From Zygnema cylindricum (taxonomy: Eukaryota; Streptophyta; Zygnematophyceae; Zygnematales; Zygnemataceae), in assembly GCA_037447655.1 (NCBI GenBank), contig JBBHKE010002232.1:1-64000 (forward strand): DNA of 64,000 bases, written 5' to 3'. The translations under genes and the position numbers were made by a program. Below are positions 40,139-52,144 of this stretch, one piece after another. Positions within the stretch are counted from its first letter, which is position 1. The number at the start of each line of letters is the position of its first letter. The notes under the pieces are model-generated. The model made no database searches, was not told where the DNA came from, and saw only the letters and a program-made list of their open reading frames with translations.

Positions 40139-41215
40139 CTAACGATTAGTTAGCCCCACGAGAGGAAGTTTCAAATTTTTCACCGTCGCCTCGTTGATGA
40201 AATTTCCCGATTCTCCGGAGTCTACCATGAAGTTAGTTGCGCTCACTGTGATTCGACCCCGAAATATCAAAGGGTCTCCTCCTTCACCGGCTAACCTCAT
40301 GACGTTCAGTTTCTCCTTCCCTGGATTTTTCTGTTTTGGACATTCACGGGCCATATGATCTGGGGAACCGCACTGGAAGCATAAACCATTTTGCCTCCTC
40401 CGTTGGAGCTCATTGGGGGACAAGTTGTTGGTCTTGTTCTTGATAATTTTCTTCTTTTTCCGTAGCACGTTGACCACCTCCTTATCCTCATCAATTGCTC
40501 CGAGCTCCATGGGGGTTGGACCATCGTCCCGTCCACCCCCTCCATCGCTACTCGACCCATAATGATAAGGTCGTCGGAAGGTGAAGTCGACTGAATCGGT
40601 CCACTCAGCAAACTGAATGATTGGTGAGAGAGTAGGAGTTGTGCTTTCTCGAGCGAGCCATTGTTCCATATCCCTACAAATGGAGGATTTTAGCCCCTTC
40701 ACATAGCGATCCACGGCTTCATCGTCCGTCATCGTAGGTATTTGAACCTTGCACTCCAAAAACCGCTGCGTAAACTCCAGCACCAAAGTTCGTTGCTTCA
40801 ACACTGCGATTTTATCTCTTGCAGCCTTAACCCTATTGACACGCTGCCAAGCATCACGGAGGAATTGAATGAAGAGAGCCCAAACAGTCGGTATCTCGTC
40901 ATTCTCCACCAATGTCCTCCACCAAGCTCCCGCTGTCCCTTTAAGAAGGCCACCCGCGTAGTGAATCTTCTCGCGGTCCGATATGCTAGGAAAATTCTCG
41001 AGATAATTCGCAACGGAGAATAGCCACGTGTCCAAGTTCTTGTGCCTTGCAGGGTCGAACTCGTGAGGAAGTCTTAATTTCGGTCTCCTATAGTCCCTCT
41101 CCATGCCTCCATGAGGTCGCTCTGTGAGACGAGATTCCAAAGTTGCGACGATGTTGCTCAGCTGCGCGTTCTGTAATCTCACGCTTTCCAACTCCCTGAG
41201 AACTTGCGCTAACAT
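40139..41215 (-). pseudogene. gag and protease start of element E
   Basis: A 358-codon frame from an ATG at 41215. N-terminal coiled-coil (LRELESVRLQNAQLSNIVATL), then Ty3 Gag with LDTWLFSVANYL, GTAGAWW and ALFIQFLRDAW. Pro-Met-Glu-Leu-Gly and a basic patch precede one CX2CX4HX4C knuckle (CFQCGSPDHMAREC). The protease begins with NFMVDSGESGNFI; the D-S-G motif is present. The frame stops at 40139 inside the protease; relatives would continue. Confidence 0.9.
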
Positions 41216-41266
41216 TTCTGTAGTGGATACGCCGTGTTCGTCTATGCTGTCGAGTCACGGGGAATA

Positions 41267-41278
41267 GCTCCGATACCA
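41267..41278 (-). promoter_or_regulatory. primer-binding site of element E
   Basis: Minus strand TGGTATCGGAGC, one base from the LTR. It differs at one position from the standard initiator tRNA-Met 3'-end site, unlike the anticodon-arm site of the copia families. Confidence 0.88.
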
Positions 41279-41279
41279 G

Positions 41280-41759
41280 TGTAAAAGGAACAATGATAAG
41301 GCACAGCAATACACCACAATTCACAGCGGAAAGCTCGAAAGATCTTCCCGTAGCAACAGCCGGCGCACACTGCATAACAGACAAAATTGCTCTTTATTAC
41401 TCAAGAGAGGATTACAAGATTCAGCGCTCGCTGCGAAGGTCTACTCAAAAGAGTCCCCCCTTTACTACGTCTGTTTCACTATTTAAACTAACTAGCTGCT
41501 AGTCAACCTAGTACTGTACATGTGTACACGTGGACCTTTACAGTCAATCGAGATCTATCCAAAACATCCTTCTAGAACTATCCAGTTAAGTCTACATTCT
41601 GCGGCGTTGCTATACAGCCACGTTGCGCTACGGTATTCCACTAAGTTGCTACGCTGCTATGTTGCGTTGGTTTGGAATAGCAGCTGCGCTGCTCTGCAAC
41701 CTCAACTATAACAGCCTACTTTCTAGCCACTAAGTACTCAACCATGTAACCCTGTTATA
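41280..41759 (-). repeat. 5' LTR of element E
   Basis: 480 bases, TGTAAAAGG ... CCTGTTATA; collinear with 34487-34980 with several small indels. Confidence 0.88.
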
Positions 41760-42170
41760 GTAACGTACAAGTAGGATGCTTTGTCGTTAGTCAAGATAAT
41801 AACCGTAGTAAGGGTTACCCAAATTAGTGTAGATCAGTAGATAAACAATGTGAGTATGTAACTTAGGACTTAGCCAATTTTTTAGCATCCAGTTTTGGAA
41901 TATGATTTTCTTAGGGCAGTTTTTGGGAAACTTATGGACATCATATCTTATGGTTTACTGGGTTATTTGTGCTGCAATTTCGGGAATTGTCAGTTTAATG
42001 CATTTTGTATCATTCTGGCGAATTTGAAGCATATTGTCTTTTTGAGTCATATATTGTGTCAGTTCTAAGTTGGCTGTTGAGTAGGTACTTTGATATTTTC
42101 TTTTGTTTTTCATGTCTACTTCCACTACTAGTGCTGGTTCTCCGCCTGCAACGGTGGTTGTAGAACAACA
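41760..42170 (+). repeat. 5' LTR of element C, 3' portion
   Basis: The first ~90 bases match 16774-16862. The end is placed at ..GAACAACA by comparison with families B and D. The gag ATG at 42112 would then be inside the LTR. A diverged primer site (GTTTCTGGGCCT) follows. The boundary is inferred because the 3' LTR is outside the window. Confidence 0.55.
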
Positions 42171-42880
42171 GTTTCTGGGCCTTTCGTCAAGAATTCCTAT
42201 CTTCAATGGCCAAAAGTATGCGTACTGGGCGGCGATGGTTGAATCGTCGTTTGAAACTGCTGACTTATTGGGGGTCTTAGAAGGCTCCCTTGATAAAACA
42301 GATCCAACTTACGCGAAAAAGAATTCAATGGCAAAGAACAATCCAATTCTTTGTATTTCACAAAATTTGATCATGTCTCGACTGAAAATGAAGAAGGCAA
42401 GGGAGATTTGGACATCCCTCAAATCCGCTTTTGAGAAAGCGAATGTTCAGAAAAAGCTCTTGGTGGCTGGAAAAATTTGGGGATACAAATACACGGGGGG
42501 AACAATGGTTGAGTATTATGACAATTTTCGCTCGTTCATTGATGCTCACTCTTCTGCTGGGGGGTCATTTCCTATGTTTCAACAAGCCGCTTTGCTTATT
42601 AGAGGTCTCCCTAGTAGCATGGAGGTTGTGTCTATTCAACTAAAGAGTCATGTAGCTGGTCATTTCAGTTACCGTATAATCTTATATTGGAGGAAGAAAC
42701 AAAGACTAAACTCCTTGAGGGAGAGGGAAAGGTTGAAGCATTTGCAACAGACTTTGACAAAAGATATCATTTTAATCAGAATCAGAATCAGTTTAATCAG
42801 AGGCAGAATAGGCCATTTACTACTATATGTTTCTATTGTTCTGTGAAGGGTCATAGATACAGGTAATGTTCTAAATTGAA
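42112..42880 (+). pseudogene. gag of element C
   Basis: Starts MSTSTTSAGSPPATVVVEQQ and continues without a break into FLGLSSRIPIFNGQKYAYW, the block homologous to VMGPPSRVPIFNG of family A. Then copia Gag sequence with MSRLKMKKAREIWTSL and LLIRGLPSS. A frameshift lies near 42670. The zinc knuckle near 42830-42870 (CFYCSVKGHRYR) has an in-frame TAA just before its last Cys. Confidence 0.85.
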
Positions 42881-42913
42881 GAAGGCTAATGAGACAGGTT
42901 TATACAGGCCAGG

Positions 42914-44017
42914 TTGGCAACAGAGCCAGTATCACAAAGGTTTTTCTGGAAATCCTTCCGTGGAAATACTCTTTTTACAGCTTCTGCAACTGATACAGAT
43001 GAGTCTCTCAACTTCAATGAGCAAGAGGAGGCGGATTTATTTGCTATGGCGGCTGCCATGGTCGGTCCAAAGGATGCAGGATGGATCATGGACACGAGAG
43101 CGTCTGCCCACATGTGTTGGAACAAGGCGGCTTTTACGAATATGCAACAAACATCTCCAAAGAGTATCTACTATGCTTGCGGCATGAGTGTTCAAACCTC
43201 AGCTCAGGGTGATGTATCATTACTGGTAGATGTGGGGGGGAAGTCGGTAGAGAGAACCCTTCACAATGTTTTGTATGTTCCAGATTTTAAGAAAAATCTT
43301 TTTTCTACATCATTAGTGGAGAGCAAAGGCTTTGAAGTTGTTCTGAAAGGAGGGAGACAGGTTGTTAGCAAGAAAGGGAAAGTCGCAGTAACAGGAACTA
43401 GAGATGCTAACAAAATGTATTGGATGGACATGGCTGAATATAAGGAAAATGATGTTCTCTACTTCAGTGTCGAATCTGATAATGAGTTGTGGCATAAGAG
43501 ATTAGGACACATGAATTATGATAGTCTAAAAAAAATGGTGAATTCGGGAAAAGTTGATGGAGTTTCTCTCACATGTCATCTTATTAATACATGTGATGGT
43601 TGTTCACTTGGCTAGATCCACAAATTGCCATTTCCATAGGAAACAGACCATAGATCGGAAAAAGTTCTGCAACTCATCCATTCTGATGTTCTCGGTCCTT
43701 CGCTAGTGGCTTCGGCTGGAGGGGTCCACTATATGGTCACATTTACAGATGACTACCCGAGGTACACCAAAGTTTACTTCCTGAAACATAAAAGTGAAGT
43801 GTTTACTCACTTTAAACACTACAAAGCGTGGGCGGAAAAGCTTCATGGAGTTCCAATATTGGCGCTAAGATCAAACAACGGGGGAGAATACACATCGAAG
43901 GAATTCGAATAATATCTCCTCCAGGAAGGTATCAGTCACAATCTTACAGTTCCATATACACCGAAACAAAATGGTGTGTCTGAGAGATTAAATAGGACAG
44001 TGACAAAGAGTGCCCGG
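42914..44017 (+). pseudogene. protease and integrase (N-terminal half) of element C
   Basis: Protease motif is DTRASAHMC, with Arg for the catalytic-triad Gly. LHNVLYVPDFKKNLFST follows. The HHCC integrase region (WHKRLGHMNYDSLKKM ... CDGCSLG) ends in a TAG at 43613. The core continues at 43640-44017 with LIHSDVLGPS, FTDDYPRYTKVYF and SNNGGEYTSKEFE (second catalytic Asp is Asn). Cut at 44017 by B1. Confidence 0.87.
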
Positions 44018-44686
44018 TATTGAAAAGTAAGCTTTAGTTAGCCTTAGAAATTTGAGTCTATGACTTAGAATATTTTTGGAATACCAACTGTTCAATATTG
44101 ACCAAATTTAGTGTGGATTTTTTGTAGTATCTACACGAATAGTTATCTTTAAGTAAATTAGTGTGTAGGGCCGCCAATGAATGTAGACATAATAAGAATC
44201 AGCCGGATTTTTAGGGTACAGATATTGTTAGTGGACAATTCTGGTCCAAACACTTAGATTTTTGTTAGTAGGTTGTGTGGTGAAACGTGTACATACGTTT
44301 TAGATGTTTTCTAGATCTTTTGAGTATTTAGTTCAATTAGGATTGATCAAATCAATACAGAATGTACATTCTACACAAGAGTTAAGGAAATGAGAGCACT
44401 GAGTGCAGTTTAAGGTGTTTTATGCTCTATTGTCTCTAATTTGTTTGTAGTACATGTTTGTTTGGTTGAAAGACCTCTTTCGTTTGGAGTTAGATATCTT
44501 ACACTATAGATCTAGTCTTTTAGGCATTTCTCTTTGGGTTTGTTTCCGCTAACATGTCTCATAATGGCTTAGCTCCTATTGCAAGAGCTCTTATTAGCCC
44601 TAGTGCTCCACCTGCTCCTGCTGGTGCAAATGTGACTCCTAGTGGGAGTGGATCACAGCCGAGTCTAATGCCCATGACCTTCAATA
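44018..44686 (+). repeat. 5' LTR of B1
   Basis: 669 bases. Its last ~130 bases contain an open, Ser/Pro/Ala/Gly-rich frame from ATG 44554 that approaches gag but is out of register by two bases in this copy. Confidence 0.9.
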
Positions 44687-44700
44687 GGTTATGGGCCCAC
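44687..44700 (+). promoter_or_regulatory. primer-binding site of B1
   Basis: GGTTATGGGCCCAC directly after the LTR, complementary to the anticodon arm of initiator tRNA-Met. The gag ATG at 44691 is inside it. Confidence 0.88.
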
Positions 44701-45178
44701 TGCCCAAATTGCCTATTTTTGATGGAACTGACTTCTTATATTGGGAAGATATGCTGAGCTCATATTTCGAGGAGTGGGACTTGTCACCCATTGTGGAAGG
44801 AACTGCCGACGAGACGGAACCGGATTGGAGAAAGAAGAATCTCCACTGCCTCAATGTCTTGAAACAATCAATGACAAAAGATTTGGTAATGTCGTATCTT
44901 GATTTGAAGAAAGCTTGTGAAGTTTGGTTTAGCGTACGTGCTATGTATGTTCAGCTAGATGTTACCGTGTAGACTAACATAGCCACTCAGATCTTTGAAT
45001 TTAAGTATTCTCGAGGTAGTATGTCAGATAATTGTCATGCTATAAAAAGATTGTTCCTTCAGAGTACATGTGCAGGTGGGTAATTTTCACCATCTCAGCA
45101 GGCTATGTTATTGATGAGAACTTTACCCGATGAATATAAGGGAGCCATGGATAGGCTTAGGGCTTTTCCACAACGTCA
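44691..45178 (+). pseudogene. gag, N-terminal part, of B1
   Basis: MGPLPKLPIFDGTDFLYW and following copia Gag sequence (MTKDLVMSYLDLKKACEVW). A TAG at 44970 replaces a residue, and another near 45080 interrupts CAGGxFSPSQQAMLLMRTLPDEYKG. The frame then approaches the 45179 frame by a shift. Confidence 0.85.
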
Positions 45179-46387
45179 GTGGAACATAGCATTAGCAATA
45201 CAGTTTATTTTGAGCGAATAACTAACCAGATTTTACAAAGAGGTAGTAGTAAGTCTGTTCAAGCACTAGCTAACCAATTTTCAAACTCTAAGATTGGCAG
45301 TGGTACTGGCAGTGGTAGAGGTAGTGGTCCTAGAAGGTCACCTTTGACATGCTATTACTGTGATGAAAAAGGCCATGGTTTCAGGATGTGTTATTCCTAC
45401 AAGAGAGCTAAAGCTACGGGAAATTTTCGCTCTGGTTGGGACGAAAGCCGAGTTCTATCTACGTCAAATGGACGCCCAACAACATTTTCCAACGCGTCTC
45501 AAGAGGAGGATGTGAGCAGCTTTTCCGATAACAGCGAAAAGAAATACTTTGCGATGGCACAAGCAACGGAACGCGTGGAGGAAGAAGAATGGATTATGGA
45601 CTCGGGTGCATCTGCCCACATGTGCCGCAGTCGCCATCTCTTTGAGAGTATTCAACCTACCTCTCTTGTCAAAATTTATTTTAGTGATAATACCTTTGTT
45701 GAGTCGAAAGCAAAGGGGAGGGTGTCACTTATATTGAATGTAGAGGGAAAATCTATGAAAAGGGTCTTAGAAGATGTGTTGCATGTCCCAGCTTTTAAAA
45801 GAAACTTTTTCTCTACGTCAGTGGTAGAAAACAAAGGTTTTAAAACTATATCTGAGAATGGGAAGAAAACAATGAGTAAGAATGGGAAAATAGCTGCAGA
45901 GGGATTTGCTGGTGGAAGCAATTTGTATCGATTGATTCTTGCAAATGATAATGACAATGATGTTATGTACTCAAATGTAATCAGTGATTGTGATTTATGG
46001 CATAAACGTTTAGGACATGTGAATTATGATAGATTAGAAAAGATGGTAAATCAGAAAATGGTGGAAGGTGTAAATATTAGTCAAAAACCAACATCAAATG
46101 TATGTGATGGTTGTGCAATGGGAAAAATCCATAAGTTGCCTTTCCCTTTGCAAACTGATCATAAAAGTAGTAGGGTGTTAGAACTAATTTATTCAGATGT
46201 AAGTGGGCCATCTAGATACCCATCTATGGGAGGGGTTAAGTTTATGCTTACTTTTACGGATGACTACAGTAGGTTTACTACAGTTTATTTTTTGAAAAGT
46301 AAGGATGAAGTGTTTGCAAAATTTAAGGAGTATAAGGTTTGGGTTGAAAATCTACATGAGAAAAAGATAGCAGGGATTCAGATATGA
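45179..46387 (+). pseudogene. gag C-terminus, protease and integrase of B1
   Basis: A 402-codon frame. Gly/Ser/Arg-rich stretch and zinc knuckle CYYCDEKGHGFRMC (about residues 58-71); protease DSGASAHMC (about 142-150); VLHVPAFKRNFFSTS; HHCC motif WHKRLGHVNYDRLEKM ... CDGCAMGKIHKLPFP; core with IYSDVSGPS and FTDDYSRFTTVYFL. A frameshift at about 46381 falls just before the SDNGGEY block, seen in the next frame. Confidence 0.9.
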
Positions 46388-46433
46388 TAATGGAGGGAAT
46401 TAGAATTCTAATGAGTTTGCAGAATTCTTAAAA

Positions 46434-47245
46434 TTGCATGGAATCTCACATCAGCTTACTGTTCCTTATTCTGTGGAACAAAACGGTGTTTCAGAGAGGA
46501 TGAATATGACTATATCAGAGTGTGTTAGGACAATGATGGCTGATATGGACATAGATTACAAGTTTTGGGCAGAGGCTATGAATTGTGCAACTTATGTGAG
46601 AAACAGGTTAGAAACTAGGGCAGTAAAAGATAAAACTCCCTATGAAATATGGACTGGACACAAACCAGATGTAAGTCACTTCAAGGTTTTTGGAAGTAAG
46701 GTTTTTATGCTAGATAATGATCCGCAGAAATGGAAGCTAGAACCAAAAGGTATACCAGGCTATTTCTAGGATATGATGATCATGCCAAAGGTTATAGAGT
46801 GTATGACACTAAGAGAAATAGAGTTGTGGTTGCCAAAAACATTATTGTGAAGGATGAAGGAAAAGGAGTAGATGTATTTAATAAGCGTATGGATGAGAAG
46901 AATGATAGACGTGTTGATTATATATTTTTAGAGGAAAATCCCATGTTTTTCAAGAAAAATATAGAAAATGCATCTACATTAGCCCAAAGTGACCTGCAAT
47001 CATCTTTTCCACCAGAAACAAGAAGTGTTATTCCCGAAAGAGTTGCAGACTCTCCTCTACCTCAAGCTGAAACTGAATCACAAGAAGAATCACATGTATC
47101 AAGGAAGAGGACCCAACCATCTATACTAGCGACAGAATTTCCAGGTAGAGTAAGGCCAAGTGCGCGACTCAGGGGAGAAAATGCAGCCTTTGCTCACTCA
47201 GCACACATAGAAGAGCCTCTAACGTTGACATCCTTTTTCGAGTAA
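46434..47245 (+). pseudogene. integrase C-terminal half and linker of B1
   Basis: 46434-46769: HQLTVPYSVEQNGVSERMN, YKFWAEAMNCATYVRNR, TPYEIWTGHKPDVSHFKVFGSKVF. A one-base shift near 46765 leads into 46730-47245: FLGYDDHAKGYRVYD, then a long acidic linker. A further break at 47245 precedes RT. Confidence 0.88.
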
Positions 47246-47261
47246 TGAAAGGGAACACTGG

Positions 47262-48189
47262 GTGGAAGCGGTCAATGAAGTAATGAAGTTTATCATGGAG
47301 GCCCAAACATGGGATCTCGTGGAACTTCCTCCTGGAAGAAAGGCTATTGGAAGTAAATGGGTGTTTAAATTAAAATTGAACCCAGATAATACCATAGACA
47401 GGTATAAGGCTCGCTTGGTTGCTAAGGGATATAATCAAAAGGAGGGGATAGATTATGAAGAAACTTTTTCACCGGTTGTAAGGTTTCCATTTGTCCGCAT
47501 CTTACTTACATTAGCTGCCATAGAGGATTTTGACATCTACCAAATGGATGTCAAAACTGCATTTTTGCATGGTGATTTAGATGAGGTCATTTATATGAAG
47601 CAGCTAGAGGGTTATGAGGAAGCAAGAAAAGAAAATCTTGTGTGCAGACTTTTAAAATCTTTGTATGGCCTAAAACATGCCCCTAGGCAATGGAACCAAA
47701 AGTTAGATGAGTTCTTGACAGATTAGGTTTTACTAGAATTAGTTCAGATCATTTAATATATGTGATGTGTGGTGATAATCCTGATGAGGTGAAATTCTTT
47801 GCTGTGTATGTTGATGATTTGTTGCTAATTAGTAGGAACAAAGAAGGAATTGCTAGAGTAAAACACGCTCTTAATTCAAAATTTGAAATGAAGGATTTGG
47901 GTAGAGGCTAAATACATTCTTGGAATACAAGTTGAAAGAGATAGAGAAAAGAAAATCATTAGGCTAACTCAAAAAAAAGCGATAGGAAACATGTTGGAAA
48001 AATTTGGCTTGGTTGATGCCAAAGGGTTGTGCAACTCCTATGGAGTATAAGCAAAAACTTGAAGGAATGGAGCATGAGTTTAGAGTCATAATAGATGAGG
48101 AACTCAGTGTAAAAGAACAAAAAATTTATGTCCCAAGTACCCTACACACACGTAGTAGGAAGTTTGATTTACTTCATGAATTGCACTAG
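47262..48189 (+). pseudogene. reverse transcriptase of B1
   Basis: 47262-47726: WDLVELPPGRKAIGSKWVFK, ARLVAKGYNQKEGIDYEETF, MDVKTAFLHGDLDEVIYMKQ, SLYGLKHAPRQWN. After a shift near 47725 the frame goes on with SSDHLIYVM and an intact YVDDLLLIS (about 47807-47833). A stop or shift near 47910 and others to 48189 follow. Confidence 0.9.
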
Positions 48190-48248
48190 GCCCAATATAG
48201 CTGCAGCCGTTGGTGTATTGAGTAGAAGTCTACAAAATCCACGAAAGA

Positions 48249-48797
48249 GTGATTGGGAGGCAGAAAAAAAGGGTCTTAAGGTATCTTGTTGGGACTAGAA
48301 ATCTTTGGCTTACTTTGGGAGGGGACAAGGTTAGCATTAATACTTGGAGTGATGCTAGCTATGGTGATGTGCCTAGTAGGAAGTCTACAACTGGGTATGT
48401 CATTCAGATTGGAAGTGGAACTTGTAGTTGGAGTAGTAAACTTCAAAAGGTCACGGCACAATCAACTATGGAAGCGGAATACATGGCTGTGAGTGCAGCC
48501 TTGAAAAAGCTGCTATGGATTAAGGCATTTCTTCAAGAATTCGGTTTTACACAACACGGGACACAAATAATTTGGTGCGACAATCAGGCAGCCATTTCTG
48601 TGGCTACAAACCCAAGTCACCATTTTAAGAGTAAGCATATGGACATTCGGCTACATTTGGTACGAGAGAAAGTATTTGCAAAAGTTGTCAAACTTTGTTA
48701 TTTGCCTGATGAGAAAATGGTTGCGGACATGTTGACAAAAGCCCTTCCATCTCCTAAGTTGGAGTACTACAGAAAAACATGTAGTCTAAGTGAGTAA
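48249..48797 (+). pseudogene. RNase H of B1
   Basis: WSDASYGDVPSRKSTTGYV (Asp), STMEAEYMAVSAALKKLLWIK (Glu), WCDNQAAISVATNPSHHFKSKHMDIRLH (Asp) and VADMLTKALPSPKLEYYRKTC. All RNase H catalytic residues are present, and this segment is open to its natural stop at 48797. The polypurine tract TTAAGGGGAG precedes the 3' LTR. Confidence 0.92.
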
Positions 48798-48819
48798 GTC
48801 TTCTAAAGCTTAAGGGGAG

Positions 48820-49387
48820 TATTGAAAAGTAAGCTTTAGTTAGCCTTAGAAATTTGAGTCTAGGACTTAGAATATTTTTGGAATACCAACTGTTCAATAT
48901 TGACCAAATTTAGTGTGGATTTTTTGTAGTATCTACACTAATAGTTATCTTTAAGTAAATTAGTGTGTAGGGCCGCCAATGAATGTAGACTTGATAAAAA
49001 TCACCCGGATTTTTAGGGTACAGATATTGTTAGTGGACAATTCTGGTCCAAACACTTAGATTTCTGTTTGTAGGTTGTCTGGTGAACCCTAAACATACGT
49101 TTTAGATGTTTTCTAGATCTTTTGAGTATTTAGTTCAATTAGGATTGATCAAATCGATACAGAATATACATTCTACACAAGAGTTAAGGAAATGAGAGCA
49201 CTCAGTGCAGTTTAAGGTGTTTTATAAACTATTGTCTCTAATTTGCTTGTAGTACATGTTTGTTTGGTTGAAAGACCTCTTTCGTTTGGAGTTACATTTC
49301 TTACACTATAGATCTAGTCTTTTAGGCATTTCTCTTTGGGTTTGCTTCCGCTAACATGTCTGATAATGGCTCAGCTCCTATTGCAAG
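48820..49387 (+). repeat. 3' LTR of B1, left part
   Basis: TATTGAAAAG..., about 97% like 44018 onward. Interrupted by A2 at 49388, with GCAAG (49383-49387) as target duplication. Confidence 0.9.
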
Positions 49388-50440
49388 TGAAACTCTGAGA
49401 CCTCTATAAGTCCTCAGAGTGGACAGCTTCCAAGAACCCTCTTAGATAACCCTGACCCCTTTGTGTTTCAGCGAAAATAAGTGTCACTCTGGCAGAAAAT
49501 AACTCTAAACAACTTCATCCCTGTGAAGGCAAGACTCCCCTGAGTCGAAAGCAAAAAGAATCTCTGAATTTGCTTCCCTGAGCAGTAAGTTATGGAGGGT
49601 CAAATTTGACCTTTTGTACAGAAGCTCTCTAGGAGAGAGGGTCCTATCTTCTAATTTTTCTAAGTCCTATCTCTCTCACAGACTCTATCTACTGATGTAC
49701 GGAGCCAATCAGATTTCAGTTGCGTACACAAAAGTACAGCTGCCGGTGTACTTTCTGTACGGACACTGTACGACATGGCCTAAATGTCGACACGTGGTAT
49801 GTTCGGATTCGCTCCCTTAATCCTCAGAGATGTCGCGATCCAATGTCATTCCGCCACGTGTCATCTGATGTGGCGATGACCACAAACCGCCGAAATCCTC
49901 TTCTGCGATCTAGCGTTAATTCCGGCCGTCCGATTAAATTCACATTTAATCTTAGCCGTAATAAATACATGCGCGGTATTTATTTCATTAAAGAAATAAA
50001 TGCGCGGTATTGGTTTCTTATACATACCGTAATCCGTACTTTTACATTATTGGATCTATGTATCCCGTAAACAGTTACAGTTAAATGAATTATCCTCTCT
50101 GGAAATGTTAAATTAAATATCAAACCATATAGTACGTAACACTAGTTAAAGACTTAACGACTAAGGCTACCGGCTACCGGCTGTTTGCCGTCCGGTAGGT
50201 ACCAGGATCAAATCCTGTCGCTGGCACATACTTTTTAGTAAATAAACCCCTAACTAATATATATTTTCCCGTAAACCTCTGGATAGCCTAGGTAGCCATG
50301 GCTCTAACTCCTTCTCCAATTTCTCAGTGATTGCGACAAGTTTGAGAGTTGGAGAGATAAGTTAGAGGTAGACTGCCTCGACTTCTTTCTTATTTCTATT
50401 CAGACTTAGAATATACTTTAAAAGACCATTAATTTCTACA
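49388..50440 (-). repeat. 3' LTR of A2
   Basis: 1053 bases, TGAAACTCTG ... AATTTCTACA in the plus view, next to the polypurine tract at 50441-50456. Confidence 0.9.
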
Positions 50441-50456
50441 CTCCCCTTATTTTCTA

Positions 50457-51254
50457 GTCAATCTTTAATTTCAGACCACACTTTTAGCTTAGGGGAAGGC
50501 ACAGGTTTGGTCATCATATCTGCTACCATCTCACTATCTGGTCGCTACTCTAAACTGATTATTTTGTTTTCTACTTTCTCTCTAACAAAGCTGAGTCTAA
50601 TGTCCATGTGTTTAGCTTTAAAATGATGTTTAGGATTGGCAGAAATAGCGATTGTTGCCTGATTATCACAAAATATTTTTTCTGCACACCACTCTTAAGG
50701 TGACCAAGCTCACCAAGCAAATACTTGACCCACATCAATTCTTTTACAGCAGAGCAAGAGGCCATATACTCAGCCTCCATAGAGGACTGAGCAATAACCT
50801 TTTGCTTTTTGTTACTCCAACAGCAAGCCCCATCACCCACATATAATACATATCCAGAAGTGCATCTCCTCATCGGAGCATCACCATAACTAGCATCACT
50901 CCAAGTAGTGATGTCACTATTTTCCCCACCCAAATGCAACCATAGATCCCTAGTTCCTATCAAATATCTAATGACTCTCTTAGCTGCCTCCCAATCCCTC
51001 TTAGTGGGAGCATTTAGACTTCTACTCAGCACTCCTACAGCTACAACTAAATCCGGCCAGGTACAATTCATAAAATAGATTAGACTTCCCACTACTTGCT
51101 TGTAAGGAATAGTCTGCATGAACTTCTGTTCTTCTGTAGATAATTCCTCGTCTAAGACTATGACTCCTTCTTCCTCACTCCCCTCACTTCCCTTCTTCAA
51201 CTCCATTGGAGTTGTACAACTATTAGCTTTATCCATTTGAAATTTTTCAAGCAT
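50457..51254 (-). pseudogene. RT connection and RNase H of A2
   Basis: FMNCTWPDLVVAVGVLSRSLNAPTK, WSDASYGDAPMRRCTSGYV, SSMEAEYMASCSAVKELMW. The frame is then shifted in the CDNQAA block (near 50675), where IIRQQSLF appears instead. VADMMTKP is recognisable near 50510. Confidence 0.88.
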
Positions 51255-51259
51255 GTTCC

Positions 51260-52141
51260 CTATTCTTCTTTCTGAGTCAATCTTATAATTTTTCTTTTTC
51301 GGTCTCTCTCTACTTGAATTCCTAAAATATATTTTGCTTCCCTCATATCCTTCATTTCAAATCTCCCCTTAAGATCGGTTTTCAGTTTATTAATTTTTTC
51401 TATTGATTTACTTAAAACAAGCAAATCATCAACATAAATTGCAATAAATATAAAACCTTCCTCATCTTCGAAAACATACAATGAGTGATCTGAGCTGATC
51501 CAGATATATCCCTGACCGGTAAGAAACTCATCAAGCTTCTTATTCCACTGTCGAGGCGCCTGTTTTAAACCATAAAGAGATTTAATCAGCCGACATACTT
51601 TACTCTCCTCTCCTTCCTCCACAAACCCTTCGGGTTGTCGCATGAAGATCTCCTCTTCAATTCTCCATGCAAAAAGGCTGTTTTGATGTCCATTCTGGTG
51701 CACTTCCATGTCTTCCGCTGCTGGCAGGCTGAGAAGTATGCGGACGGAGGGAAATCTGACCACCGGGGTAAAGGTTTCCTCGTAGTCAATTCCCTCCTTT
51801 TGTGTAAATCCCTTTGCCACTAATCGGGCCTTGCATCGCTCGATTGTGTTATCTGGGTTCAGTTTTAGTTTGAAAACCCACTTACAACCGATTGGTTTTC
51901 GGTTAGGTGGACAATCAACAAGCTCCTAAGTATCGGCTGCCATAATTGAGGCCATCTCCTCATTGATGGTTGTCTTCCACCGGTTTCTTTCTGGACAAGT
52001 CATCGCCTCACCATAAGTTTGAGGTTCATCTTGATGAGATAGTTTAGTTACCTTGTTATTAACCTGATTTTCTTGTAGTCTTTCGCTACTTCTCCTTCCC
52101 CCCTCAAAATCTGAGGCCGGAATAGATGGTTCTCGTGGATT
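51260..52141 (-). pseudogene. reverse transcriptase of A2
   Basis: The frame continues from 52141 with a stop in ..ADTxELVDCPP near 51930. 51820-51260: GIDYEETFTPVVRFPSVRILLS, a short shifted patch where MDVKTAFLHGE should be (near 51680), SLYGLKQAPRQWN and an intact YVDDLLVLS. Ends at a stop near 51260, at KEEx where relatives have KKAIG. Confidence 0.88.
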
Positions 52142-52144
52142 CTT

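Larger units (their letters stand above)
34487..41759 (-). mobile_element. Ty3 chromovirus-like element E with an extra 3' ORF
   Basis: 5' LTR 41280-41759, primer site 41267-41278, gag-protease, RT, RNase H, integrase with a chromodomain-like end, accessory ORF 35039-36422, 3' LTR 34487-34980. More GC-rich than its surroundings. Left flank is a family A LTR and right flank an LTR of copia element C, with no target duplication (TCAAC versus GTAAC). Few stops per domain: less decayed than F. Confidence 0.88.
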
